Source: Heterohyrax brucei (Eukaryota > Chordata > Mammalia > Hyracoidea > Procaviidae). Taken from it: a stretch of 64,000 nucleotides of DNA. Below the pieces are notes generated by a model, which saw only the letters and a list, made by a program, of their open reading frames with translations, made no database searches and was not told where the DNA came from. Positions 11,661 through 23,697 of this stretch are shown in pieces (the stretch's first letter is position 1; every line of letters starts with the position of its first letter). Made by a program: the position numbers and the translations under genes. Where the stretch lies: NCBI GenBank assembly GCA_028571685.1, contig CM053162.1, forward strand, positions 9,366,001 to 9,430,000, read 5' to 3'.

Positions 11661-13047
11661 GAGTGTTCAGTTCTTTCGGTCTCATGGTCATAAAAGCAGT
11701 TGCGCTCATGGAGGCAAACATTCTGTTTTCTCCCCAAATCGTAACTCTCCCTCTTTGTTTAATGCTCCAGGTGAATGGAGACCAACTGATGTGCCTTGGA
11801 TGGTCTCTTGCAAGCTTCTAACTACACAACAAACTAAGAGGCAGAACAGAAGCTAATTAGCCAATCACCTGGAATGTTTCATAAAACCATGAGCTTAAAC
11901 TGCCAAACCAAATGCTATGAGGCATTTGGCTGTACATAAGCAGCCTCAGCAGCTGTTATTTCGTCATTGTTGTTGTTGCAAACATATCTGTTACACATTT
12001 GCCAATTCTTTTTGCAAGGGTACAACTTGTTGATGCCAGCCAAGTGCCAAGTGCCGTCGACTTGGGTCCAACAACCTGTTGACATCGATTACATTAATTG
12101 GCTGTGCAGTCCTTACTCTTAATCAACGCAATTTTTCTGTTACCATAAGTTGAAGCTCAGTGCTCCGTAAGCAATAACTGCTCCTTATTGCTTCCCTCTC
12201 ACCCCTGGTAACCACTAATCAGTTTTGATCTCTGTACATTTGCCTGTTCTTGTCTTTTTAGCTAAGTGAGGTCATGTAATATTTGTCACTTTGTGACCGA
12301 CTTATTTCATTCAGCATAATGTCTTCAAGCTCTGCTCATGTTGTAGCATGTATCAAGACATCATTTCTCCTTTTGTTCCACATTTTGTTTATCCATTTTT
12401 CTGCTGATGAACATTTAAGTTATGTCTATTTTTTGGCTATTGTTAAAAATTCTGAAATGAACACTGGTATTCATATGTCTGTATGCATCACTGCTTTCAA
12501 GTCCTCTAGGTGTATTTCTAGCAGTGCAATTGCTGGGTCATACAGTAGTTCTATTTTTAATTTTTTATGGAACCTCATACTGTTTTCCACAACAGCTGTA
12601 CCATCTTGCGTTCCCATCAGCAATGGACAAGGGTTTCAATTTTCCTACATTCTCAACAATAACTGTCCTTTCTGGGTTTTGTTGTTTTTGTTTGTTCAGC
12701 TATCATAATGGGAGTAAAATGGGATCTCATTGTGTTTTTGATTTGCACCTTTCTGATCGCTAATGATGCTTAGCCTCTTTTAACAGTGTTTGGGGGCAAT
12801 TGAATACCCTTGTTGAATGTCCAGTTCCTTTATCTGTGTTTGTCCTATGCTGCAGTTGTTTACAGTGACAACAACCTTCCTCCACCCTGGAAAAAAAGGA
12901 GCATTTTTAACCAAAGCTTCAGCCCTCTTCTCCAGGATTATATAAAGCTTTTCCACTCTGTCTTGATAAATGTTATCTAAATATTAAAACACTAGGGCTC
13001 GTTTACCATTTTTGTTTTGTTTTTTAAATAATGAATAAGTTGCAAGT

Positions 13048-13085
13048 GGGACCCTGGTGGCTCAGTGCTTAAGGTTTGGTTAGGT
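13048..13085 (+). mobile_element. AfroSINE 5' head only
   Basis: Only the tRNA-derived head (gaccctggtggctcagtgct) is present, and the rest is missing. A 3'-truncated SINE is unusual and may reflect a later deletion. Confidence 0.5.
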
Positions 13086-13309
13086 CATAGGTAACTAGAG
13101 GTCTAAATTGAAGAGATTTGCTTTCTTCCCCATTTATTGTGTGGACACAGTTTTGTCCTTCTGTTACATAGGGAAGTAGCAGGAAATACACAGAGGAGTC
13201 TCCAAGTAGCTAAAGCTCAATATGCCAAGCCAAAGCTCAATATATGGAATCCTTATTCACGGAGCTGCTGTGATAGAAGCCAAACTGTGTGACTTTGGAG
13301 GGAGCTGCC

Positions 13310-13512
13310 TCAGAGCACAGTGATTAGGCATTTAGCTGCTAGCCAAAAAGGTCAATGGTTCAAACCCATCAGCCACTCTGCAGGAGAAAGACGTGGCAGT
13401 CTGCTTCTGTGAAGATTTCAGTCTTGGAAACTATGGCACAGTTCTACTCCATCCTGTAGAGCTGATCTGAGTCGGAACAAACTACGCATCAATGAATTTG
13501 ATTTTTTGGACT
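13310..13512 (+). mobile_element. AfroSINE (long form)
   Basis: It contains the extra middle block (ggagaaagacgtggcagtct) that the short copies lack, between the box B region and the 'tctactccatcctgtagagc' part. The tail is diverged. Confidence 0.8.
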
Positions 13513-15825
13513 GGGTATTTCCATTTTCTTAAAGTTTCCTGCCAATTTCAAAATTCTGTGTTTCAGCAATCTGCTCAGTAGCTAAAGGAAGCAAATGTTC
13601 AAAGAACCAAATGAACAATAACAAAAAATTCACACTCATTGGTTAAGCTCATCATAGAATGAATTTTGCTTCACCATAACTCAGTGTTGTGCATCTTTAA
13701 AATGGAGATGTATCAGGCAAAATGAGGTCTAAAAGAATAATGATGTTGGTGACATATGTTTCTCTTATATATATGTTTCTCTTAAGTCATTGATCCCACC
13801 CCCATACCTAAATGTATGGGCAGAGTTTTACAAATATAGTAAGCAAAGAGTGATCCTGTGAAGTCTATACCAGCAGGGTTAGTTGTAGACACAAGACCAA
13901 ATGGAAAAAGAAGCAGCAATCGCAGAATTCAAAAGGCAGGAATAATGTGCTGGCTCTGACTGGTCTTTCCAAGCCTAATCAGTGCCAATTTGATTGAAAC
14001 GAGTTAAAAGGAAAGAAAAAAAAGACAAAAAAAAAAATGAAAACAAAAGATAAAGGTAGAAAGCATCTTTTCCAAAAGAACTGGCACAAACTTAATCCAG
14101 AAGAGCCTCCGTGCAGTGCCTGGGCCCAGGGAGCTTCACTGTGTCTGATGTCCCTTGAAGCTATTTTAGGGACTTGATGGTTTTTATTAGTTTCCTGAGA
14201 GAGTTTTTCAAATTCTTATATAAAAAGTAACAAAGCAGAAAAGAGGAAAAATAATTTCTTTAACATAAAAAACGTTTTCATCCTTCTAATCCCAAAGAAT
14301 TTTCAGACTCCAACTGTAAAAGTCTTTCATGCCACCCATGTTTCCCGCAGTTCCCACCATTCCTGCCAAGCCACTCTACTCTACCAGCACCTCCCACCGT
14401 CTTCCTTCCCAGAACTGTTGCTGGTCCCCACCTCTTTGCCTCAAATGCCCATGGAGTCAATATGAGGACCCAGAGAATATGTACTTACTCCCCCTCACCT
14501 GGATTCCTGTGTGCATAAGCACACACAGACAGCCACCTCGATCCCTTCCTAACCCTTCCTAACACTTAACAGAGATGTCACCCATGCACTCAGCTTGTCC
14601 CAAACCCTCTACAAGTGAAGCTGGCTATGCAGAGCCCTGCTTAAGGAATAGTGGTAGAGAGCCATATTTCACCTGGTAACCCATACCCAAGCCACAGATG
14701 ATTGGACCCAAAATAGCTGATGAAAGGGCTACAACAAATGACCCTGGGTATGGCCCGGTGAAATGTGAGTTGGGAATGTTAGCTTATCTCCACAAATTGT
14801 AGGTGACATTTTCAGGCCCCATTCATTTCATTCTCACCATAGTCCCATGGGTAGGCTGTGAGTCTGCATATAAGTGGTTCCATTTCACACACCCTTGGAT
14901 TGCCTTTTTTTTATCCTCCTGCCTAAAACCTTTGTCTCTGGAAGAGCAAGTGCTAGGAGACAAACTTCTGAAACAAGTCATATTGGTTCTGGGAGCAATA
15001 TTCCCACCAGCTTTGGAGAACTTTCACACAGATCTGTGCCCTGGACTGGGCCTGATGGTCTGCAAAGGAAGTGTGATAGTGAAGGAATAGCTCTGGATCA
15101 CTGTCCCTAGGGAAGGGGAGGAGGGAGAGAAGTAAGGAAAAACAAAGGTAAAGGTCTCACAATAATCACTCTTTGATATCCCATCTTCCAATGACATTAC
15201 CTCCTCTTCCTTCTTTTGTCTTTGGTGGCAGCATTAAGAAGTAATAAATGGCCAAAGAGAAGGGAAAAGAGCAAATGCCCGGGTTACCCTTCCCTGAATC
15301 ATCCTAGAACCCTTAGTCGAACTGAGAGGGAGCTCCTTTAAAGAACATAAACTTTCTCAGCCTGTATAAGGGCCACGGCCAAATTTTCTTATTCTAGTAC
15401 ATCAGTAAACCATTGTTTGAATCTCAAAGAGAGACTTAAAAACGCATCTCCGACCAGGTTCTTCAACCATTCCTTCTGATTCTATGAGATAAATCCATAA
15501 ACAGCCCAAATCAGATCCACCAAGGAATCAAGACAAGAAAGTGGGATCAGATCCCACACATCTAGGTGCCTCAGAGTTTTCGATTTGAGCTCTAGTCAAT
15601 GAGAGTGCACTTAAGCCATTTGTCAAATCAACAAAAAGCTAAGAAACATCAAAGAGACTAAGTGGCCTCTGTCCCTGCTTCTCAACTCGTTGCCTCTGAT
15701 GTATGATATCACACAAGAAAAGGCAGATGGCAGGTATTTCTCAGAGGAAGGGGAAGTTTCCTTTGTACTTCTTTCCACTCAAAGCAAATGGTATCCAGTT
15801 TCTGAGGAACTTTTGAAAAAGTTGC
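13513..15825. other. Unique-looking DNA, no gene seen
   Basis: Apart from short A-rich patches (around 14010-14060) I recognise no repeats. The frames at 14329-14562 and 14803-15110 lack a recognisable domain. A low repeat load for 2.3 kb makes this a place to look for conserved non-coding sequence. Confidence 0.5.
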
Positions 15826-15964
15826 AAGAGACAGATCAAGAATTCAAGAGATTAGTAGTTTGTTAGTGGTTACCAGAGACGAGAAGAAGGTAGAAAAGGA
15901 GAGTCATTGTCAGGGACACTGAGCTTTTGTATTGACCCCACCCACCCCACCCCACTTCACCCCT

Positions 15965-16136
15965 GCCAAGAAAAACCCCACCCCTGTGCCACTGAGTCAA
16001 TTCTGACTCATAGTGACTCTATAGATTAGGGTAGAACAGTCCCATAGAGTTTCCAGGGAGTGCCTGGTAGGTTCAAACTGCCAGCCTTTTAGCTAATAGC
16101 CACTGCACTTAACCACTATGCCACCAGGGTTTCCTT
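15965..16136 (-). mobile_element. AfroSINE (short form), minus strand
   Basis: The + strand reads from the tail (actgagtcaattctgactca) to the head (gccaccagggtttcc). It interrupts the old L1 tail. Confidence 0.85.
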
Positions 16137-16262
16137 CTGTATTAAAGGTGATGGAAAAAAAGGATGATGAAAAAAACTGGAAGCAGATAGCGTAATTGTT
16201 GTACAACCAAACCAAATCCATTGCCACGGAGTCTATCATGACTCATAATGACCCTATCAGAC

Positions 16263-16430
16263 AGAGAATACCCACTGCTGTCGAGTGGGTCCCACTCATA
16301 GTGACCCTAGAGGTCAGAGTAGAACTGCCCCATAGAGTCTTCAAGGAGCGTCTGGTGGATTTGAACAGCTGACCTTTCGGTTAGCAGACATAGCACTTAA
16401 TCCATTATGCCACCAGGGTTTCCTAGGCGG
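16263..16430 (-). mobile_element. AfroSINE (short form) inside another AfroSINE
   Basis: A complete short-form copy on the minus strand, from 'actgctgtcgagtgggtccc' to 'ccaccagggtttcc'. It lies inside the split long-form SINE. This shows that the short form was active after at least one long-form copy had inserted. Confidence 0.8.
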
Positions 16431-16434
16431 AGTA

Positions 16435-17027
16435 TGAGGTCAGGCAATTAAGTCTGCAAACTTAATTGCACTCAATTAAGTCCGCGAATTTAATTGTTCT
16501 AAGTGCTAGATAAAACTCATTGCTGAATATCAGTACCATCACCTTCAAAGTATTCCCCTTGCAAAGCTATGCACCAATGCCAGCTCCTAGTGCATTCTTC
16601 AAAGCAATTTTGGAACTCTTTCTGGAATGACCACTGCACAGTAGCAAGGTGACAAGACAAGTTCATGAACCTAGTTGTATAGTTGTCTGTGAAGGAGTTT
16701 TTAGCCAATAAACAAATACTGTACTGGAACACCCTCCATACTCACTGATCTGCACTCCAATGACTTTCTTCTTTACCCAGAGATAAAGGAAAGATAGAAA
16801 TGAAGACATTTTCATGACACTCGGGACATCAAGAGTAATACAACAACAGCTCTAATGGTCATTCCAGAAAAGGAGTTCCAAAATTGCTCTGAAAGGTGGA
16901 CTGGGTGCTAGCTTTGGTACATAGCTTCACAAGCAGAGTACTTCTAAGGTCATTGTATCGATATCCAGCAATGAAGCATGTAGCACCCTTTCTAGAAGGA
17001 GCTCACAAACTTCGCTGGCAGTCCTCG
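16435..17027 (+). mobile_element. Foldback mariner-type DNA transposon, copy A
   Basis: It is bounded by TA on both sides (16433-16434 and 17028-17029). Related ends read tgaggtcaggcaattaagtc on the left and, reverse-complemented, cgaggactgccagcgaagtt on the right. The left arm (16517-16732, minus strand) and the right arm (about 16858-16985, plus strand) both encode the C-terminal part of a mariner transposase (AIP...F.CFE..T..W..CIA..GEYFEGD type). The element is thus a large inverted repeat with a central spacer, with no catalytic core. The same structure recurs at 31245-31796. Confidence 0.8.
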
Positions 17028-17275
17028 TACAACCACCCCATACAGTATTCAAGGCTGTGGTCTTTATGGGAGCAAACTGCCACATCTTTCAGCCATGAAG
17101 AGGCTGGTGAGTTGAAAGCACTGACAGCTCAGTTAGCGCCAAGCACTCAACCACTGTGCCACCTTCAATCACACAACAGGGTCAATATAATGTTGCTGTA
17201 TTGTACACGCAACAAAGGTTGAAACAGCAAATTTTTTTAATACATATTATTACTACAATATAAGTAAATTAAGAA

Positions 17276-18235
17276 CTCAAAATATGACCCCTCCCAAGAG
17301 GGGCAGCAAAACCCCTCAGTCCCTTAGGTCTCAAAATTGCTAAGAAACCTAAGAGTGGCAGCTTTGAATTACAAAATGTCTGTGAGAGGTGAATCCAGAA
17401 GGTCAAAGAATGGGTAATTTTGTCATTTGGGGCTACCCGAACCCAGTCTCCTGCTTGAGGAAGAAATTCCAAATTAGGTGAGAGAAAAGATCCACTTATG
17501 ATAGAACCCAAAGGGGGCCCATAGTTCCCCTTCCTCCTCTTCTTGGCAAATAAAGGGCACGTGACTCCAATGCAGCCAAGTAGAGGCTTCCACATGGTAT
17601 TTTAACTCTTCAAGGAGTGAAGTCAAGTCAAGTGACAGAGACATTAATCTTTTGATGGCTAGTTTATGGAGCAGCAGCATCCGAGGTGATTTCACCAGAA
17701 GCAGCATCCCAAGCCCACTGCTTCCATGACAGGGTTTTGGCTAGGCCTTGCCTCCCTTGTTTTGTTCCTGTAAAGATGGCATGGGTGAGGAATCTGACCT
17801 CATCTAACTTTACAAGCCAAAAGCCATGGAGCCGATTCTGCCTCATTGCGACCCTGTGGTTCAGAGTAGAAGTGCCCCATAGAATTCCCAAGGTGTGCCT
17901 GGCAGATAAGTACTGCCGACTTTTTGGTTACTAGATGTAGCACTTAACCATTACCCTCCCAGGATTTCCCTAAGTTCACAAGCAGAGAAGAAAATCAAGG
18001 TCAAGAACCCATAGTTGATTCCTATAAAACAGAAGTCAGATATGCCTCCTCTCTCCTTCAACTTTACCACTTCAGATACCAACTGTCCCTCCCATGGCAC
18101 TCTCTATGTCTCTACGAGGCACCCTACTCAACCAGCAAGGCTTCTGCCCCCAAAATCTCAAATTTCTTGCTCCATGGGCCAGGAAGCCCACTGAGTTTTC
18201 TCCTGCTGCCGCTTCTCACCATCTTTAGCACTAGA
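17276..18235. other. Unique-looking DNA with one SINE
   Basis: Apart from the SINE at 17815-17972 nothing is recognised. Frames at 17269-17595 (minus) and 17686-17934 (plus) lack recognisable domains; the second overlaps the SINE. Confidence 0.45.
17815..17972 (-). mobile_element. AfroSINE (short form), minus strand
   Basis: It runs from the tail (catggagccgattctgcctc) to the head (accctcccaggatttcc) on the + strand. Confidence 0.8.
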
Positions 18236-18236
18236 G

Positions 18237-18264
<28 letters not shown>
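18236..18264. repeat. (CT)n microsatellite
   Basis: About 14 uninterrupted CT units, followed by a C-rich stretch. Confidence 0.95.
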
Positions 18265-18269
<5 letters not shown>

Positions 18270-18699
18270 CCCTGCCCCTCACCTAAGTCTCCTACTCCCA
18301 AGAACACCTCAGCACATGGATTCTAGTTCCAAAAGATGCACAAGACTCCTAGCTCTTATTCCTTGTTCCTTGATTGTGGTGATATTGTCTTCCTGCTTTA
18401 GAACTGTCTCTCTCTTAAGCCTATCAGTACGGCACAACTGACCACTCCCCATGGTGGGCCACAATTACCTTATTTGCGTAGTGTCACCAGTCATCTGGGT
18501 GGAAATTATAAGACCAGGGCAAGAAAGGCCATGCGAAGTAGATCCATCACACTGCAGGGCCCAACCCTAGCTTTCCAGTCTAGCCATAGATTTTAAAAGA
18601 GCTAACAAACCCTTCCAATATATTTATTTTCTGCTTATGTTACTTAAGGTGGTTTCTCTTACTGCCACCCAAGAATCCTAATACTGAGTTATAACAGGG

Positions 18700-19535
18700 A
18701 ATGTACTTAACAGACTGCTTTTGTGGGGTTACTATCTAACTCCAGAGTGTCAAGACTCCTTGTTTCAGATAATGCTCGCCATATCCTTTCTGGGCAGGTG
18801 AGCAGGTTACAGATAGTGGTTATATTTGTATTAGCTACACAGAGAAGGACATTTAGTAGCTCTTGAAATCTGTGGGTGAAGAGAGATCAGATTAGGCCTT
18901 AAAGACAGAAATAGTAAAACTGACTCAAACTTATGTGTGGTCTTTCTTGCCATGCTCTCGTAAGTCTTTCTGAAACAACTGGGTGGGACAGTGTGATAGC
19001 GTAATTGTGACCACCTGAGGGGATTGGTCGTTTCTGCCACCCTGTTGGGCTTGCAATGAGCCACCCAGAGGCAGGAAAGAGAGAATCCCACAGCCACAAC
19101 CACCATAACGGCCAGGAGCCAGCCCGTCCTTTAGACCCAGGATACCCACCACAAGAAGCTCCTGGAAGCAGGAGAGAGAAAGCTAGAACCCTGAAGACAG
19201 TGAGAAGCAGTGTCAGGAGAGACCCAACAGGAAAAGACAGTGCCCTGGGCTTCCCAGTCCACACAGAGAAAGCTGAGCGCCTTTGGGTGTAAACCTGGGG
19301 CCGAGAGCGTGCCTGCAAGCAGGGCTGGAAAGAGGCTATCCTGATGCAAGAACTGTACCCTGAGTGTTCCTGAGCCTGAGTTGTAACTGTTGCATCCCTA
19401 ATAAAGCCCATAATCATGAGTATTACCTGTGGGTTCTGTGTGAGTATGCAACCTGTATTAAGGGTTGCTGTATTAGTAAGTTGCTGAACCCAGCAGACAA
19501 GTAGACAGCGCTGTGGGAGAGATGGTTGGTGTCAG
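18700..19535 (+). mobile_element. Possible LTR remnant (ERVL-like)
   Basis: A polyadenylation signal (aataaagcccataatcatga) near 19400 is followed by a block (acctgtgggttctgtgtgag) like the R/U5 region of some mammalian ERVL-class LTRs. There is a GC-rich body upstream and an end near 'gtgtcagaattagtaca'. I see no clear terminal duplication. The 172-residue minus-strand frame at 18899-19417 falls inside it and is unlikely to be a gene. Limits are approximate. Confidence 0.45.
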
Positions 19536-19865
19536 AATTAGTACAAATGGTGGAGAATGGAGGCAAATCTCTGACTTCCACCCGATAGGAATCAGTCTTG
19601 GGCTGTGGATCATTATTCTCACTCCCTCTGGTGAAGCTACAGGAGGTCAAAACACTGACCCACACCATTTTTATAGGAGCATAGCAAATGGATATGAGAG
19701 AGAAGGCCTTAGTCAGATAACCAAAGTGGAAAATCATGGAAGGCTTTGAAATCCACCCCTCTTTCTCAGACCATTCCCTGTAAATTATAGGAGAAGGACC
19801 CAAACATACTGTTGCTCCAATCACACTACCAAAAAAAAAAAAAAAACTAATACTCTAAACCAAAA

Positions 19866-20022
19866 ACAAAACAAAACCCACCACCATCAAGCCAATTCTT
19901 ACTCACAGCAACACTGTAAGACAGAGTAGAACTGCCCCATAAGTTTTCCAAGAAGCGCTTGATGAATTCAAACTGCCAGTCTTTTGGTTAGCAGTCACAG
20001 CTCTTAGCCACTATGCTACAAA
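19866..20022 (-). mobile_element. AfroSINE (short form), minus strand
   Basis: An A-rich start, then 'ccatcaagccaattcttact', through to the head (gctcttagccactatgctac). Confidence 0.8.
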
Positions 20023-20804
20023 TAGTCTAGAGCAAATAAAATGAGAAAGCAGACTTTTGAAAGAAATTAAGTCATTTATGAGTCTGTGGTACAGAAAGCT
20101 GTGTGAGTGGGTCATCCCCCAGAACATGAGATATTGAGTTGTATAGATGAGCAGACAAAATTTTGTTGTTTTCTGCCTTTAGGGTCTCATTGAAGAGCTA
20201 AATTTCATTCCAATTTACTAAGTACACTTCTTCTCTTTTTAAAAAATTCTATTCAAGATTTGTTTCTGCTGTGGTATCTCAGTGTGTGTTGGATGAATCA
20301 ATCAATTAGCATAAGGATCTACTCCCAGATCTGAGTTTACTCTGCTTTGAGGCCTTATTTGTCCAAAGAGGAAACAGAGAAGAATGATTACAAGAAGTCC
20401 CTGCCGTCCCCGAGACTTTGTGACTCTTAAAGGTTTTCCTCGTGAATTCCACTTAACTACAATGCCAAGCCAAGCCAAAAGTCATGGCTAAACCGTGCGG
20501 AGCGTGTTAGCAAGCCAGCCGCTCTGCTAAGTACTGTTTAGGAGGTATCTGATCCAGGCCCACAAAACCCTTATCCAGAGGCACTGGTGGGAGCTGTGTA
20601 GTAATCAAGTGCTCAGCCTCACAGGAATTAAGAGCAGGCTAGTTAAGAGCACTTGGCTTTGGCTAGTTAAGAGTACAGGGACTTGAAAAGGTGGTAGCCA
20701 AGTAGAGAGAAAATGGCCAAAGAATTAGATGTGGTTTTTCTGTCCAAAGAGACTTGAGGAACAAGCCGGGGGAAAAAGTGGTAAGAAAGGTTCCAGTCTT
20801 AAAT

Positions 20805-20935
20805 GCTCGCCCTTGAATCCTCACAGAATCCCAGGAGTGAGGCACTGTTACTCACTGATAGGAAAACTGAGGTTCAGAGAAGTAACTCATCCAAGGTGCC
20901 ACCAAATGAAGCCAGAGTTCAAAAGCTCAGATTTC
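20805..20935 (+). mobile_element. MIR (ancient mammalian SINE)
   Basis: It has the MIR core order: 'aatcctcacagaatcccagg', 'gaaaactgaggttcagagaa', 'gtaactcatccaaggtg', and the 'gccagagttcaaaagctcag' part. Confidence 0.85.
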
Positions 20936-21189
20936 TTTGTTTCCTGAGCCCTGGCACATTTGGCTGCCCCAGGGTGGTAAATGTTTGATTATAGGGAACA
21001 GTTCTCTAAATCCTTCTCTGAAATCCCCCTGAGGTCTGCCCAGCAACTTTCCTCAGTTTTGTTCTCCTAAAGGAAACAAGAGATTCAGTAGATCAATAAA
21101 ATCACCCCTTGAATTTCAGAGGGGACTTGTAATGGTTTCTAGACTAACTCATTAAGACTGAGAATCTGCATAAGTGATGGAAGAAAAAA

Positions 21190-21310
21190 CTCAGGATTTG
21201 GAGTCTGAGAAAACAAACCTTAAGTCCTTGGGCAACTCATTGTTGACCAGTAGTCTTATGGGGTTTTGGAAACATTAAACAAGTACTGGATACAGTCATT
21301 ATCAATTACC
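21190..21310 (+). mobile_element. MIR fragment
   Basis: MIR-like blocks 'ggatttggagtctgagaaaa' and 'ccttgggcaactcattg'. This is the 5' half of the element. Confidence 0.6.
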
Positions 21311-22229
21311 TAAGAGCCCTTGCCTTAGCATACAGTCATATATCTGGTATCTGGTCCTAGATGCTGATCCTTCAAGGATGTCAACATCCTTTGAGAAGGA
21401 CAGTATGTCTCAACTAAGCTTGGCACAGTCTGTGCCCAGGTTTGCCTGTCTATTTTGCTAAGCATCTGTTTGGTTAGAGAAATAAGGCAAAACTGGGAGA
21501 CTAGTTTCTCCCTGCCTGCAAACCTCCCCTCCAACTGTACAGATGGGCTGGGGGTCAGGCACAGGAGTAGGTACGCTAAACAAGACACAGATGGCCAGCT
21601 GACCCAGGCAGCCAGTCTCCACGTGCTGGAAGTTGAGCAATACTGCAGACAGTTCCCTACGCTCCTCCTCACAGTCCTCAAACTGACCCTTCTGGCACCG
21701 GGTTGAGCTGGGATGAGCAACACTGCTGGGAAATGGACCAACTCAAGTCCCTCCCCCTCTCCTCTCCCTCCCCAGCCTCCCCAGACTCCTCTTCTCTCTG
21801 TTCATTGGCTACATTCAGCCTTTTGTCATCAAGAGTGCCTGGGACAGCACTGTAGTCAGTCAGAGACACCTGGCTTGTGTCTTACGGCCTGGACACGGTC
21901 TCTGTGATGTGGGACATGGTTGAGCTGATTATGCAGAGACACTCTGGCTCCCCACATTTGGCCTGGGCCGACCTGGAGTGAGCCATGCCCAGCTTTGGGT
22001 GCCTCTTCTCCCTCATCTCCATACCCTGGGATACTGGGACTCCTCACTTGGAAAACTTTCCACTGCCACCACTACCACCACCTCACCCCAAAAGAGCTTG
22101 CAAAACAAGTTGGCCAAGACTACACTATTGTCTTCCATGAGCAGAGAGAAACATACTTGCTTCTAATCTCTTGCATCCTGTATGCTCTCTGACAAAAGGC
22201 TGTACGGCAGGGTAATTAAGAAAGATTCT
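21311..22229. other. Unique-looking DNA, no gene supported
   Basis: The largest frame is a 138-residue minus-strand one at 21325-21741. It lacks a recognisable domain and is accompanied by overlapping open frames on the other strand, as expected in GC-richer DNA. Confidence 0.4.
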
Positions 22230-22385
22230 GTGGCAAAGGACTGCCTGAGGTCAAGTCAAGTTCTGCCACATAATAGCAAAGATACTTTCTACAGTTCAAT
22301 TTGTTCTTCTTGAATTGGGGTAATGATAATAGCAGTACCTACATTGTAGCATTTTTGCAGGGATTACATAAGGTAGTAGAGGTGA
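22230..22385 (+). mobile_element. MIR
   Basis: Recognisable order: 'ggactgcctgaggtcaagtc', 'ttctgccacataatagc', 'ggggtaatgataatagcagt', 'gcagggattacataaggtag'. A degenerate CA/TA patch follows at 22402-22460. Confidence 0.8.
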
Positions 22386-22522
22386 AGTACAGTGAACAGT
22401 ACACACACACAAATATACATACAGATAGATACATACACATATCTGCGTGTATATGTGTACAACTGATATTTTCTAGAATGAATTATACAAAGATACTATC
22501 ATACTATCGCCTGTTTACTTGC

Positions 22523-22645
22523 CTGCATTCTCCACTAGATTGTGAATTCTTTGAGATCCAGGATGGTGACTTCTATTTACATATCCTGTAAGCCAGACTT
22601 GAAACATAGTAGGTACTCAATTACTGGCTGATAAATAAATCAACA
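22523..22645 (+). mobile_element. L2 LINE 3' fragment
   Basis: The L2 3' end pattern is clear: 'ctagattgtgaattctttga', then 'atagtaggtactcaattact', ending 'ataaataaatcaa'. Confidence 0.85.
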
Positions 22646-23486
22646 CCTAAATACTTTGTTGCCCAATCCATGTATTATCAACTGAGGCAGAAAAGTCCAA
22701 TCCACTCCTCCAAAATCTTTTCGATTTCCCAGCAAACTCCCATGTGGAATATACCAGCTGGTTTCAATTTAAAGAGATAAAGAAAGCCATGTGCTGGAGA
22801 AATGCCTTATCCCAGTCTTCAAATCCTCTTCGCCTTATTTCCTCAACATTCCCACCCTGCCTCCCTCCTAGGCTACACTGTGTGTTGCTCTAGTTCCCAC
22901 CCCTGATCGGCCTCTTTTCCCACCAGCTTGGGACACCACTGCCCGCTCCCAGGGACACAGCGGAAACCAGCCACCTCAGAGGCCGGGCAGGCTGGTGCCA
23001 TTCCCACAGCCAGCAGCCATGGTGCTTCAGCACCAACCAGATCTCCTGGAAACATCCCAACTCCTCCAACACTGAAACTGAAGTCTAAACTGGAGTCTTC
23101 TGTGTCCTAAATGCTAGAAAGACCACACAGAAGGGCCGGCACACTCCTACTGTGGGCTCACACCCCAACTCAAACTGCACACAGACACCCCACCCCTACA
23201 GTTTATGTGCTGCAGTACCCACAAATCTCCTCTCTGAGTCTCCTGCTGCACCCACCCACCCCAGGCAAAAACAATGCTATTAACTACATAACTCACTCAA
23301 CGCTGTCACTTTCTGAGTCTGTAGAGCCTCTTATCTATCTACCATTGCTTTCAAGAGCTGTGCATGTAGCAGAAAGAGCAGAGGACTAAACAAAATTATC
23401 ACCGCTACATTACCTAACCTTAAAGAAGGACATAAAGTTCAAATTTATTGAGTCTGCACAAAAAGCAGGGACCTACCCATGGGATC
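22646..23486. other. Unique-looking DNA, no gene supported
   Basis: Short open frames (for example 22928-23110 and 23111-23389, plus) follow one another but have no recognisable domain. The C-rich composition favours chance frames. Confidence 0.4.
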
Positions 23487-23697
23487 AAGGAGCCCTGATG
23501 CGACCATGGTTAAGCACACAGCTGCTAACAGAAGGCCTGTGGTTCAAACCCACCCAGCAGCTTTGTGGGAGAAAGATATGCCGATTTGCTTCATTAAAGA
23601 TTACAACATTTGAAACTCTGTGTGGCAATTCTAGTCTGTCCCACAGGGTTGTGATGAGTTGGAATCAACTCAACAGCGCATAACAGCAGCAACAACG
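23487..23697 (+). mobile_element. AfroSINE (long form)
   Basis: Head 'agccctgatgcgaccatggt', box-B-like 'gtggttcaaacccaccca', the long-form middle block (ggagaaagatatgccgattt), and the tail 'gagttggaatcaactcaaca' ending in CAGCAA-type repeats. The tail matches the RTE 3' end at 42950-43000. Confidence 0.9.

Larger units (their letters stand above)
10976..12860 (-). mobile_element. Old L1, minus strand: 3'UTR and ORF2 C-terminal remnant
   Basis: From left to right this is the 3' end of an afrotherian-type L1 3'UTR (10976-12240). It is followed by the antisense of the ORF2 end (12240-12860), including the conserved block seen in all L1 ends here (cttatttcattcagcataat near 12300). It is split by a SINE at 11272-11440 and carries an RTE-like piece at 11556-11660. 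The 141-residue plus-strand frame at 12283-12708 is an antisense shadow. Confidence 0.75.
16205..17166 (-). mobile_element. AfroSINE (long form), minus strand, split in two
   Basis: The 3' part is at 16205-16262 (ccattgccacggagtctatc). The 5' part, with the long-form middle block (gcaaactgccacatctttca), is at 17028-17166. The break lies at the 'cagagtagaac' position of the consensus. A second SINE and the foldback mariner fill the gap. Confidence 0.75.
15826..17275 (+). mobile_element. Old L1 (L1M-type) 3' tail, split by SINEs and a mariner
   Basis: L1 pieces lie at 15826-15950 (tagtggttaccagagacgag), 16140-16204 (ggtgatggaaaaaaaggatg ... gttgtacaac) and 17167-17275 (gctgtattgtacacgcaaca, then an AT-rich end). 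Everything between is later insertion. The order of the pieces is collinear with the intact-type tail at 10690-10975. Confidence 0.75.

Noticed and set aside
12283..12708. 141-residue plus-strand open frame
   Set aside because: Antisense to the conserved end of L1 ORF2; a shadow frame.
18899..19417. 172-residue minus-strand open frame
   Set aside because: Lies in an LTR-like GC-rich block with overlapping frames on both strands and shows no domain.
21325..21741. 138-residue minus-strand open frame in unique DNA
   Set aside because: No domain, no splice signals I trust, and an opposing 83-residue frame overlaps it. Conservation data could reopen it.
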